DNA of 40,990 bases from positions 1-40,990 of the forward strand of contig JAQGBZ010000490.1 of the NCBI GenBank assembly GCA_034687125.1, read 5' to 3'. A program made the position numbers and the translations under genes. The notes beneath the pieces were generated by a model. The model saw only the letters and a list, made by a program, of their open reading frames with translations. It was not told the DNA's origin and did no database searches. How positions within the stretch are numbered: the stretch's first letter is position 1; each line of letters begins with the position of its first letter. This stretch comes from Neelides folsomi. Taxonomy: Eukaryota > Arthropoda > Collembola > Neelipleona > Neelidae. Below, piece after piece: positions 21,117 through 32,151 of the stretch.

Positions 21117-24100
21117 ATGGAGGAAGATGAGGATCATCGGGAAAATCTCCTTCAAGACTCAACCGCCTTTGACTTCGATGATATTCACTCCGACTATCAG
21201 TGGTTCAACGAGTCTGGGTGAGAAAGGAACTAAACACTCATTTAAAACCTTATTTACCACACAATTAAAGAATTTAAGGGGGATTGAATGGGAATTAAAG
21301 TGGCTAATTAAGTTAAAGAATTTGAGAGAATTCAATCGGAATTTAAAATATCCCTTAAATACTAACTGTATACCAGGCTAAAATAAATCCTAAATAAAGC
21401 AAAGTTAAAGATTACTAAAATAAGAACAATTTCAGCACTAAATATAAAATCCTGGGACAATTTGCTATAAAGGAAAATATTTCAAGTTTGTAAAATTAAG
21501 AATTTTGATAATTAAAGTTAAAGAATTAAAATGTGTGAGGATTATTTTAGGAATAATTGGATAATTAATTAGTTACATTAAAACGTGCGAGTTTTACCCT
21601 GAAAACCCAATCAATATAAAAGGGGGAGTTTCATCGCAAAAGGCTCATTGAGATTTTAATCTTAATGTTGGCCCTTCAGTGGAATTCTAATGTTAGCAGA
21701 AACGATAAGATTTATTTAACTTTTGCGAACCATAAGAATCATTCTTAAATCTACGTAAAATCGAATGGGTTTAACTTTCTTCGCAGTTTCTCTCCGTCTA
21801 TTAAACTTGAAGTGATGAAGTCGCTAGTTGTAGAATTCGTGTCAAGTTCTTCAGTCAAAGCAGTGATTAGGCCAATGTCAAGAAAGACTTTCCAGATTCA
21901 CATCACTTTAGTGTTTGAAAAGAAATATTGCAATTGTGCTGTTCATAATTTGGTGAAAATGAGGAAATTGATCAAGGTGGAGACAAAGAATTCATTTCAT
22001 TTTCCCGAATTTCAATTTAGATTCGAAGGAGCTCCCGAAGGAGGATTTCCAACTCCGCTTTGTTTAGCTGGAGAATCAAGCGAGGAAAATTTTGACGCTA
22101 CAATGGCACACGTTGACATTGAAGATTTTTCTGCACATCGACAGCACATGATGCTTAAATTTCCTCCGATGGTTGGGTCAGATTTCCTGGTAAGGTTCTA
22201 ACATATATTGTATTTATAAGTATTTTAAAATCACCAATGAAAGTTTAAATTTAAATTTAAGTTTATATTTCTCATTATAATCTATTTAATATAATTTTTA
22301 AATCTATTTAATATAAATTTTAAGTCTATTTTTATTTAAATTATATTCTTAATCACTTTTAACCTAAATTTATTATTTTCAATGTTAGAGTTTTGAAAAA
22401 TTATTTTTAATTTGAGCTTTTATAATTTAAAATTTCTTTAAACAACCTTGACCAACTTAAGAGGTCAAATGCAAGTTAGGGTTCAATTTAAAATTTATTC
22501 ACAAATGAGTTTTATGCAATTGTTGAAGTGATCGTTTAAATGCATTTCCTTCTCACAGCATGGCGAAACATTGGCAAGCATCACTGGATCAATACTAGAG
22601 CAACTTGATTTCTCAGCGGCTTCTTCGACTAATTTAAACCTCACGAATGATCCCGCGTCAGCTTCAATCATCGATCCCACTGTTTCAATGTCAATGGAAA
22701 TGAGCATTTGCAAGTCTGAAAATTTGTTTTCCCCAATGGACGACCCATTGCCGCTCTCAACATTCTCAACAGATTCCCTGGACACCCGTGGAGAAATTTT
22801 GGCAAATTGCATGGCAACCAATGCAAACAATTACACAATTGCCTTCCAAGGAATGGAAGAATCAACGACGTCTTCGTCATATAAAACACCAAACGACCTT
22901 TCTTCCCCAGTTTCTAATTTTGGCGGTTCAGATTCTGGATCCCAGATGACTAATTGGCGTATGTGTCAGCGAACGTCACGAGCTGGGATCAATAATAATA
23001 ATAACGGAAGCAACGAGGGAATTGAGAAAGAAACAAAGACGAACAATCCAATTATTGAAGATTTGAGTAGAAGTTTCCAAGGACCAGAGAAAGTCATCAG
23101 ACTGAAGAAACCCAAAAGCAAAGAAAGATATATGAAAGAGGAGCCATTAAAGATTTTTGATATTCGCGGGAAAATGGGGTCAAGTTCGAATTTGTCTATT
23201 AAAATGGGAAGTTCGACGGCCACATCGACAGGGGCATTTAGCGGAAGTTCGCGAGATTCATCAACTTCTATTCACATCCAAGACATGGACTCATCTGGGA
23301 CAAGTTGGAATATGAATAATAATTATAACAATAGCGGGTAATTCAAATATTATATTACAAAATTTATTTTATATCACAATATGAAATTATTTTAAAAAAT
23401 TGAATTGTTAAAAATTAAAATGTTAAATTATTGTGTTTTTTTTCTTTAGAAGAAATAGCCGACCAAAGGGAAGATTCAGCCGACGAGAAACCACTACAAC
23501 GGATTTTGCAGAAGCAATTAAAAAATCCAGGAGCATTCAAATTCAAACATCTCAATGGTCATTATTCAAACGTGGACCTAATGAACGTCGTGAAAGAAAA
23601 AAATCCCCAGTTTTTGTCTGTTTCCCTTCTTACACACTTCCTGATCTTAAATTCCTCTCTGAGAGTTTGTTAAAAGACGATGACGTCTATTTCTTACCAC
23701 AAAAGTTTAAAAAGGAAGGGAATAAAGAACAGCGTAATCGTCGCCCTTTCAGCTGCACCGATTTTGAAGATTTGAGGAAAAAAGGGCTCACTCATGTGAA
23801 AGATTGGGAATCACTTAATTTCCTTTTACCTGGAGATGTAAAGGAAATTTTGGGCCAATTGGACATTTGCGAGAAACCTGTAGAAAAACGCGAATTGAGA
23901 GATGATGAGAAGGAGAAAGACGACGCGGTTGGGAATGAGGAGAAAAATGTGGAAATCAATAACGTTGTTATGCGACGAAAGAAGAATCAAAGGAATCCGG
24001 AGAAAAGGTCAGTTAAACCTCATACAAGTCTTCTAGTAAATTGTTATACAGATACATAAAATGTTAGAGCTTCTAATCGATAATATAAATTGATTCCATA

Positions 24101-26001
24101 TATTTTATACTTTTTCATATGTAATATGTATATAAGTATAGAAGATGCTATTGTTCTTATATTTGTTGTCCTTGTAATACTTTTATTTGTAAATTGTGCA
24201 TTAAATGAATTTTTTAATTTAATTGTCATAGATGGAGTCAAGAGGCTGGGGGCGTAACCCGCGGACTTCAAAATCGTTTCAAACGATTTTCCCTTCAAGA
24301 GACTGTACCAGAAGTTAGGGAAATAACTTCAGAAATTGCGCGAAATCTTCAAGAACTTGAAGATCTCGCTTCGACATTTAGATCCCCTGTTCCAAATCCA
24401 TTGATGGAATCGACTAGTAAAGTGAGCAGTGGCTGTGGAACGAGTTTTGAAATCGGCCGCAGAGCTCCAGCAAACACTCCAAAAGAAGGGAGCTCTTTCA
24501 CTGACAACAATCCCAAGCTCCCTGACACCCCAACAAAAGAAAGACGTCGGCAACATGTTGACATTGAAGAAAAAGAAGGATTGACAAAAGGCATTGCGTC
24601 TTCGGTGACACTTCTCGCCTCTTCATTTGACGAGTGGAGGGACAAAAGCCCAAATGCTCCGGCTGTAATTATGTCATGCACTCCTTGTGGAAAATTGGTA
24701 TTGGAATCGCTTTGCCCGGCTCTTTATTTGCTCCTTAGCGACGGACTCTGCCCTTTTCTGGAAACCATTTTTGGACGAGTTCCGAATACAGTTTGGAGAG
24801 TTGTAGAAGCATCAATACAATATGGTAATTTGCGTTTAATTTACTTGATTAATTAATTTAAATAAATTCATATTAACTCAATATTGTATGAATTTATAAA
24901 AGATACAGATATAGAAAGCAATTTAATCATTTGTATTAATTCACTTTAGGACCAACAGCGCAAACATTGAATGAATTGGTGCTAAGAATCAACAGCGAAG
25001 AATTGTTAGCAGAAGGCCCTATGAAATTCAATGCCTTTATATGTGGATTGCTTAAGTAAGTTTTTAACACTTTTTATAATATTTGTAAAAATCAACACAA
25101 CATTTAATAATATAAATTGTTAATAATTATATATGGTATGTTGTGTTAGTGTAAATAAAGTATAAAAAATATTTTGATTTTAAAGTTAATTTATCGATTT
25201 TATAGTCTCGGGAATCTTGGATCTTGGTTAACATTCCTTCGAACAAAAGAACGTCTCGTAAGAAGCCATTACGAGTCCGGGTCGTTTCTTTACTCATGTA
25301 ATACAGTGACGAGATGTCTCTATGATCAAATGCTCGTCAACATTCATTCCCTTTCCCGGCTCCCTTTCCATCTTGACATTTTCCACGAAACCAAATTGTT
25401 GCACCAATCCATAAATAATTCTAAAGGCCCAGCACTTCCTGTCAAATCAAAAATTCCTGGAAGAGGGAAATCTGACCCGCGTGCTCCTTTAAAAGCACAA
25501 AGCAAGAACTCGAAATTCCACGCGAATCTTTTAAAGAAATCTCAAATGAAGAGGAGTTTGAGCGACGAACGACCGAAGACTTCAAAAGAGCAAAATAATT
25601 CAACTTTGCCCAAATCAAAGACGGCTTCAAATGTGCGGAAATTAAATAAAGAGGACAAATCCGCAGGGATTTTAAATGAAGCTTTGCTTCGGTTCCCTTC
25701 ACGACCGCGGGACCTTGGGCTTGAAAAAGGAATGGCTGAAACAAAGACAAGAAGGCCAAGTTCAATTGAAAGCCTCGAGAAATTGGCGGGAGATTCAAAA
25801 GATCCCGAACGGTTTAGACGTCTTCAGCAGCAATGGGAATTATTGTCAAGTGAGGAAAAAAAATTGCCGTCGCCTTCTGGCTCAAACCCACCGTCGAAAA
25901 TTCCTCGGCCGATTACATCGCCCATACGAGGGGCTGGGAATTCAAATTGTAGCAATGGTTTGTATGGTCCCAATGTGAGACCTTCAACTGCTAGGAGATA
26001 A
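21117..26001 (+). CDS. RUN-domain protein, possibly related to RUSC/iporin/UNC-14
   Basis: Seven exons join in frame to 1111 residues: 21117-21217, 21787-22189, 22559-23337, 23450-24007, 24232-24824, 24950-25055 and 25206-26001. The acidic start MEEDEDHRENLLQD follows a GC-rich leader. A folded-looking segment lies at about 30-180, with DYQWFNE, a hydrophobic stretch and HVDIEDFSAHRQ. A long Ser/Asn-rich low-complexity linker follows (about 190-430). Then comes a basic region with PSYTLPDLKFL and a helical stretch with WSQEAGG and LQELEDL. The RUN domain spans about 740-917 (FDEWRDKSPN, LCPFLETIFGRVPNTVWRVVE, YESGSFLYS). RUN domains bind small GTPases of the Rap and Rab families and act in vesicle traffic and axon transport. 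The C-terminal 190 residues are basic, Ser/Pro-rich and disordered. No SH3 domain is present, unlike vertebrate RUSC proteins, so orthology is inference. Confidence 0.85.
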
Positions 26002-27385
26002 AAAGTTAAAGTGGCTGCTTGATGAAAAATCTCAACTTGTTTTTACTCAAACGCTTTACCTTAAAATTACCTAAAATAATATAATTATAAATTGTTATTT
26101 GTGATTACTGCTTTATGGACATGACTTATTTAAAATAAGTATAATGTCCATGTTTAAAAAACTTAAATTATTTTTTTGATAAAAAATTGTTATTGTTCTG
26201 TTAACGTGAAATTGTAAATACCTTATTTTTATTTTATTTATGTGAAGTTCTATTTATTTAATTGCAAAGTTAATAGTAAATCAATATAATTAATTGTTAA
26301 GGATCACAAAATACGTATTTACATCGTATTTTCTATTTGCATTATATTTATTTTACATGGAATTGCAAAAGGAAAGTTTATAAAATGTTTACTGCAACAA
26401 TGCTATAATACATTTAATATACCTCTATAATAATTATTATGTAATTCTACTTAATATTATTTGAAATAAACCCCAAATCTTGCTAAACTAAATCTTGCTC
26501 ATTATTCACCGTGAATCGTCCCGCTATCACTTATTTATATAAACTTAACTCAATGTCAGAATTATTCAAATGCAACCAAATGGATGCCATTTTAAAGAAA
26601 TCAACATAAATCTAAAGAATTTACAATCGGAACAGTTTTGATTTATTTATTATTAATTGTGCAACTGTTTCTTAAATTCTTGAATTTGAATTCATATAAG
26701 CATATCCTATGTTTAATGCATTAATAAATATTATACATAAATTGACAAAAAAATTTCCAAAATGTTAATTCTTTTTTATTCAAGCAGAGGACGAAGGAAA
26801 TGTTTCAAAATTTATTTTAAACTAACCCAAATTACATACGATGTTTTCGCATTTAGAAATAAGTATTCGTTTTTTCCTACGTTTTCCAGAACCTAGACAA
26901 ATAAATAAAAGATTAAGGCCAAGTAGGTTTAAGACACGGAACTTGAAGTGAAGGAGGAAAAGCTGAGTTTCAAAAGTATTATCAAACCTTTGGTCGACCT
27001 GAGAGGAAGAGAAAGGAGAGGAAGAAAGGAAGATTCCAAGTGGAAAGAAGATTTTCTTGTCAATTACTCTTAAAGAAAATCGACCCTAAATTTCTCAACT
27101 TACTTTTATTTTTTATTGAGAGTAATCATTCATTTATACATATAGCCAAACAACTTTTACTCAATTCTTAAGAAAGATGGACAACTTTTCCACATTTTTA
27201 TTTTCTAATTACTTGTAAGTTGTAAGCATTAACTAATCTAAAAGTTCATAATAAATTATTATATCAATATGATCTAAGAAGAACTTTAGTAGGCTAAATT
27301 ATCATGTATATAATATTATCAATATATCGAAATACAATTACCTGCAATAAAAACTCCAGTTTAAAATTATATCAAATTATGTCTA
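26002..27385. other. Intergenic DNA downstream of the RUN gene
   Basis: This probably holds the 3' UTR of the RUN gene; an AATAAA near 26465 is one candidate signal. A purine-rich stretch (GGAGGAAAAG, GAGGAAGAGAAAGGAGAGG) lies at about 26950-27040. No gene was recognised. Confidence 0.45.
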
Positions 27386-27411
27386 CAGGGTGGGCCATAA
27401 GCATTTATTAG
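27386..27411 (+). repeat. Solo terminal motif of the CAGGGTGG...CCATAAG hairpin family
   Basis: CAGGGTGGGCCATAAGC follows a TA dinucleotide (27384-27385). It matches the ends of the hairpin elements at 29108-29196 and, more distantly, 195-282. No inverted partner was found nearby, so it is a truncated copy or a chance relic. Confidence 0.5.
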
Positions 27412-27486
27412 AGTTTCGTTTGAGAAACATTTTAATTTATTTAAACGTATAATAAGACTCAATAAATAATAAATACATATATGTAT

Positions 27487-27925
27487 TGTAGCAAGGCGGG
27501 GAACCCCGCTGCCCCCGCCAAGCTCCCTCGAGATTATAGCGTCCGGATTCGCTCCTAACTAACAAAATGAAACGGATATCTAATCAATTAATAAATTATT
27601 AGACTTTAATTGTGAGTGGCCACTCAATTTAGACTTTATTAATCGAATCTCCGAGTTGGGCATAAGCTGTGAGCTTGATGTCCGGATCCCAACTGGCGTG
27701 TTGAGGAGCAGTCCAAGCTCAATTCTCCTTCGATGACTCATAAGTCACAAAACAAAACGGGGCCGTGAGAATCTGATTCTGCATGTCACATCCTGTGACT
27801 CATGCTTACAGTATGTATAAGATAATAAGATAACTAAATTATTAATTAAGTAAAGTAATTTATTGGAATCCTGTTATATTATTCATTTATATTATGATTA
27901 ATAAAATCCCAGTGCATGTTTATCA
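27487..27925 (+). mobile_element. Probable LTR remnant with adjacent primer-binding site
   Basis: The segment starts TGTAGCAAGGCGGGG and ends in TTATCA. Two bases after the end is TGGCGACC (27928-27935), identical to the start of the tRNA-Arg-type primer-binding site of several insect Ty3/gypsy elements. The segment is GC-richer than its surroundings, includes an AATAAAATCCC near its 3' end suitable for LTR polyadenylation, and is non-coding. No gag or pol reading frame follows, and I see no second copy, so this would be a decayed 5' end. Limits rest on the TG...CA and primer-site logic alone. Confidence 0.42.
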
Positions 27926-28312
27926 GGTGGCGACCTACAAGGCTCAATAAAATAATTTTTATTCGCCACATGAAACCTACACTTAAAAATTCGCCTCTAT
28001 CGTGTGACAAAAATTAGAGCTCGGTTTTTAACAAAAATGTTTCGTTAATTAATTAAATCAAAATAAACAAAAAAATTAAGTTCATTTACCGCATATCAAT
28101 TCGAAAATTAAACGCTTGACAATTTTATATTTTATAATTGGCCCAATCAGTTCTCAATTTCAATTTGGTTCGCCGAGAAACGCCTCATTTAAAGAACATA
28201 GGCATATAACATACATAGCGAGTAGCATGTTGTATCATAATTTAATTCATAATATCAAATTGTGCATTTGCGTTAAGTTTTATAGCATGCTAACTTCCTG
28301 GCGGCATTGTGT

Positions 28313-28517
28313 GATCTACTGGTCAGTTTACAAATTCCTGGCACACCGTGCCATAACATTTAAAAAGAAACAGTATTTTGGAATATTGAATTTCTAAATT
28401 ACTCCAAGGATTTTTAAAACGTTGAATCTAAATCAAACGCACAAAATTCTGCTCCTATTTTAAAAGAGTTGGCGCGGTGTGCCCAGGAATTTATAAACTT
28501 CCCAACTTGCCAGTATC
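28313..28517. repeat. Inverted-repeat element, about 55-bp arms
   Basis: The left arm (28313-28366) and right arm (28458-28517, reverse complement) share the core GTTTAYAAATTCCTGG(G)CACACCGYGCC, with a further GATCTACTGG/GATACTGG match and an A-rich inner flank. The loop is about 90 bp and non-coding. It is probably a short non-autonomous DNA element; no clear target duplication is visible. Confidence 0.65.
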
Positions 28518-28540
28518 TACTTTATGTACAGGTGCGCTGC

Positions 28541-28568
28541 TCGATTAAGAGCCCAGGCTCTTAATCGA
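28541..28568. repeat. Perfect 13-bp-arm palindrome
   Basis: TCGATTAAGAGCC and GGCTCTTAATCGA face each other across a CA spacer with no mismatch. It lies just beyond the inverted-repeat element at 28313-28517. As DNA it could form a cruciform. No T tract follows, and no function is assigned. Confidence 0.75.
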
Positions 28569-29107
28569 ACAATATCGGTAGTTGTTATGGCTAAACTCCT
28601 TGTAGTTGTCCAATTTCTTTTGAAGTAATCGGATCTTGTTCGAGATTTTGTCTGAGATTATTTTACGTATGTACTTCCTTTGCTAAAAGAAAGAATCGAG
28701 TTCTTAGGATCTTTACTTCTTTGATTTTCTTTTTTCAATTACATACGTACGTACGTATCACATTTTAAATCTTTTCAATACTGCAACATATATTATACCA
28801 TACAGGGGCCATATATTATACCAACATATACTATTTCGATCTTAATTATAATGAATTAAATAAAAAATTTAATTTACACTAGATATTATTAAGTTTTCGA
28901 AATGTGCCTAATCTAATTTTAAGGCTAGGACCGCCACTGATACCATATAAGTAATATGATAATACATACTAACAATAAGTACCTTAGGTAAAGTCTAATA
29001 ATTATTTATACATACAAAAGATATATTTTTCTTTCAAGACGCCGCCAATGCATTTCGCGGGTTAGAATTTGATTTAGATTTACATACTTTTATTTCTATA
29101 GATTATA
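28569..29107. other. Intergenic DNA with short repeats
   Basis: No gene seen. It contains an ACGT run (CATACGTACGTACGTAT, about 28743-28758) and a CATATATTATACCA word repeated twice (about 28787 and 28809). Confidence 0.45.
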
Positions 29108-29196
29108 CAGGGTGGTCCATAAGTATCTTTCTTTTTTAAATAGTATAAAATTATTAGTATAAAGTATAAAAAGAAAGATACTTATGGCCCACTTTG
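29108..29196. mobile_element. 89-bp palindromic hairpin MITE with TA duplication
   Basis: The two arms, about 29 bp each, start CAGGGTGGTCCATAAGTATC and, on the other strand, CAAAGTGGGCCATAAGTATC, then share TTTCTTTTT. They flank a loop of about 30 bp. TA flanks both ends (29106-29107 and 29197-29198). Size, ends and target site match the hairpin at 195-282, which defines a small Tc1/mariner-like non-autonomous family in this genome. Confidence 0.85.
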
Positions 29197-29468
29197 TATT
29201 TATGATAATCTAATTGAAATTCTAAAGAAATGCATTGTTTCGGCGTCGGAGCTAAAGTAAAAATCCCATTAAAGCCAAATTCACACTTACATATAGATAA
29301 AGTGTTAATGGATTCCTAGGGTAGGTAAACAATATACTTGATAAAAAAAACCCATTCACGTTCTGGTGACCATAGCTCCCAGATACTTCTCTTTTTATTC
29401 ATTATATAACTAACTATATACATAGTTTGTAGACTATAGCAAATAGACTATTTCAAAAAACAGTGAAT

Positions 29469-29621
29469 TAAAGTTTGGGAAGCCTTGGAAAGTGTATAGG
29501 TAATTGAAAATGATCAGTGGGGGCCAAGTCGGTTTAGTTTACCGATTTTATGCAATACTTATATGAATTTTATTTAAGAATTTTCAATTTAATGCACTTT
29601 CCAAGACTTTTCAAACTCAAA
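29469..29621. repeat. Inverted-repeat element, about 42-bp arms
   Basis: The left arm 29469-29511 and the reverse complement of 29580-29621 align over their length with several mismatches and share CTTGGAAAGTG and AATTGAAAAT. The loop is about 68 bp, including a small TCGGTTTAG/TACCGA dyad. No target duplication is clear. It is probably an older MITE relic. Confidence 0.6.
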
Positions 29622-32151
29622 TATTCATTGTAATGCTGAACAAACGACAATTCATTATTAATGTAATGGGTAATATGAGAGTATATTTAATTCCAATAGA
29701 AATGGTCAAAAATATGTACATTAATTCTAAAAATGAACGATATTATACTATCTGTATTTAAATTATTCATAAAAAATTAAAATTCGACCCTAAAAACTTC
29801 AAAAGATGAATAAAAGGAATGAATTAATGAGTAAATTTGAATGAATGGTGATAAAAATTTTCTCCTTTCTTCACCTTTTTCAATTTTGCATGTTTAATGA
29901 CAGATTCAGAGTCAAGAAAACTCAAAATGAAGATCTTAACTAAAACTCTTTCAAGATTAATCTCACCCTTTTGATCTTTAATTTCAAAGTTAGAAAACGA
30001 GAAAAAGTTGGAAAGTTGAAATAAGAAGGTGTAAGAATTTCCTCCAATTTCTTTATGTAATTCTCCGTGTTTTATAGTTAAACTTGGAGGTTTAAAGCTT
30101 TAAAAAATTTTACATTCTTTCTTAAATGCCTTTCTATAATTTGGAGGAGTCTTGCGGGCTAATAGTAGAACGTATCCATGGAAACATTTTATATTTCCAT
30201 AATTGAATTTAAATTGACTTCAATTTTATTTTTTGAGATATTTAATTCTCGTTCAAATAAGACGGATTTCCTGGATGTAAGAAGTTTGGTCAAATTGTTA
30301 CAATTTGATATAATACAAATATATACAGGTTTATATTTTTTCTTGGTACTTTATAGAGGGAAATGAAGCGTTTTAAGTCGGAGCAAACGAGATGAATTTC
30401 AAAGGTTCTTGGAGACACTCGACAAATTACATGAAAGTTTGTGGAATTGGATTTGAAGAGGAAAAACAAGTCGCGTAAGCAACGGAACAATTCTTTATCC
30501 CCTTTGACAGATAGGGAAAATTTGAACAACCCCCACTGTTAGTAACTTCTTAAGTTCTCTTATTTGTTAAACAGAGTTAGAGAAATAATAATAGAGTCCA
30601 TTAATCCTATAGTATCTAGTATCTATTAGAAATAATTATATGAAACAATTTTACCTTGACTGATTTCTTAAAAGTTTAAAGCGCTTAAACTTTCCCTATT
30701 TCCCTGAAATTCCTTAAAGGAGATTTAAAACTTTTCAGATAATTTGGCCATTTATGCCAATCCAACTGCAATTTAAATTTTTTAAAATAATAAATAGATA
30801 AGGTAATTTAGATAGTATCCAATTAAAGCCTCAATAAAATATATATTGGGTAAATATATAAAAATATAAAAGTTTACTTAAAATATACAAGAAAAAGATT
30901 GATATTCAGATTGAGTTACCTAATAACTTAATAAATAGGTAATCTTAATATTTCATTACAAAATCACAATAACACAACTTTATAATAAACAAATTTCAAC
31001 TTATTATTAAATCATCATCAAAGTTATTTCTTCATCTTTATATTTCAAACTTTGTAGACAAAGTGAATTATTGAATCTATCAAAGAAGCTATTTAGGAAT
31101 AATAAATGAGTTTTATATTCCTTTATGAATTATTGTCTGCGCGCCATACCGTTTTTAATAATTTCAAGTTAGAGCAATATTTTATATTAATCAACAACTC
31201 AACCTTTTATGAATATACTCTAATCTAAATATTACCCATGTACTTTTATAATACAAGCATATCTTCATAAATAGGTAGATTATTACCTAATACAAAATTG
31301 ATACAGAATGAGACACGAAAATACAAATAATAAAACAATTGTTTGCCATGATCTGTTCTGCAGTTTTACTACAAAAATACTACGCACTTCCAGATGATTG
31401 TTAATAAAAATAATTAATAACAACTAATATGATGGATAACATGGGATTGACGAGTGATTAATATTTTCTTATTATTTATATGCAATATACCGCATATTAT
31501 ATATATATTGTATTAGTGCATTCTTAAATATATATGGCTCAAGTAATTGAAACATTGGAAGATGATTAAAAATGTAAGAGATCCAAAATTGGTTTTCTTT
31601 CTTCTCTTCTCCGATTTCTCCCAAGACTTTTCAGGGCATCTCGAATGACGAAAAGGAGATTGGAGAATAAAATTAAGAGACAGAGTTCATTTGATCATCT
31701 CGGAATTTAAGACATTTAGAGTTAACTCATGAGGAAACCTCAGAGCACACTAGATTGAGTAATTAGGATTCAACTGGATCATCAGAGGACCAAACGCATG
31801 CCCGGGTTCCTTCTACACAACATTTCACTTTGATATACCAAGTGAAAGGACTTATAAGATCCCGGAAAACTCACTGGCGGCCACAGTCAGCTTCCGCCGT
31901 TCCCCAAATCCGAATCTCAACATGTAAACCAAGCTTTATAATTTTAAATTGCCCGCTCAATTACTAATTACATTAATTAAATGGCCTAATAAATAAACCC
32001 ATTTCTGTACTTCAACACACCACTATATTATGTAAATTAAACGTTTGTGTTTGTGAAGTTGCAAAAACCGCCATGAATTTGCCAACATTTCAATTATAAA
32101 TTAAAGTCATTTAACAATTTCACTTGAGATAAAAAATATAAAAATAATTAA
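29622..32151. other. AT-rich upstream region of the GPCR gene
   Basis: No gene was recognised. Between about 31600 and 31930 composition is more balanced, with CGCATGCCCGGGTTCC and a GGCGGCCACAGTCAGC stretch that could be a promoter or an untranslated first exon. The sequence CAACATGTAAACC at about 31919 could carry a splice donor. This is suggestive only. Confidence 0.4.

Noticed and set aside
22495..22830. Minus-strand 111-codon frame, with similar antisense frames at 22966-23223, 24349-24681 and 25442-25798
   Set aside because: These are shadows of the RUN-gene exons, which join in frame on the plus strand.
28116..28397. 93-codon frame
   Set aside because: It overlaps an inverted-repeat element and has no coding features.
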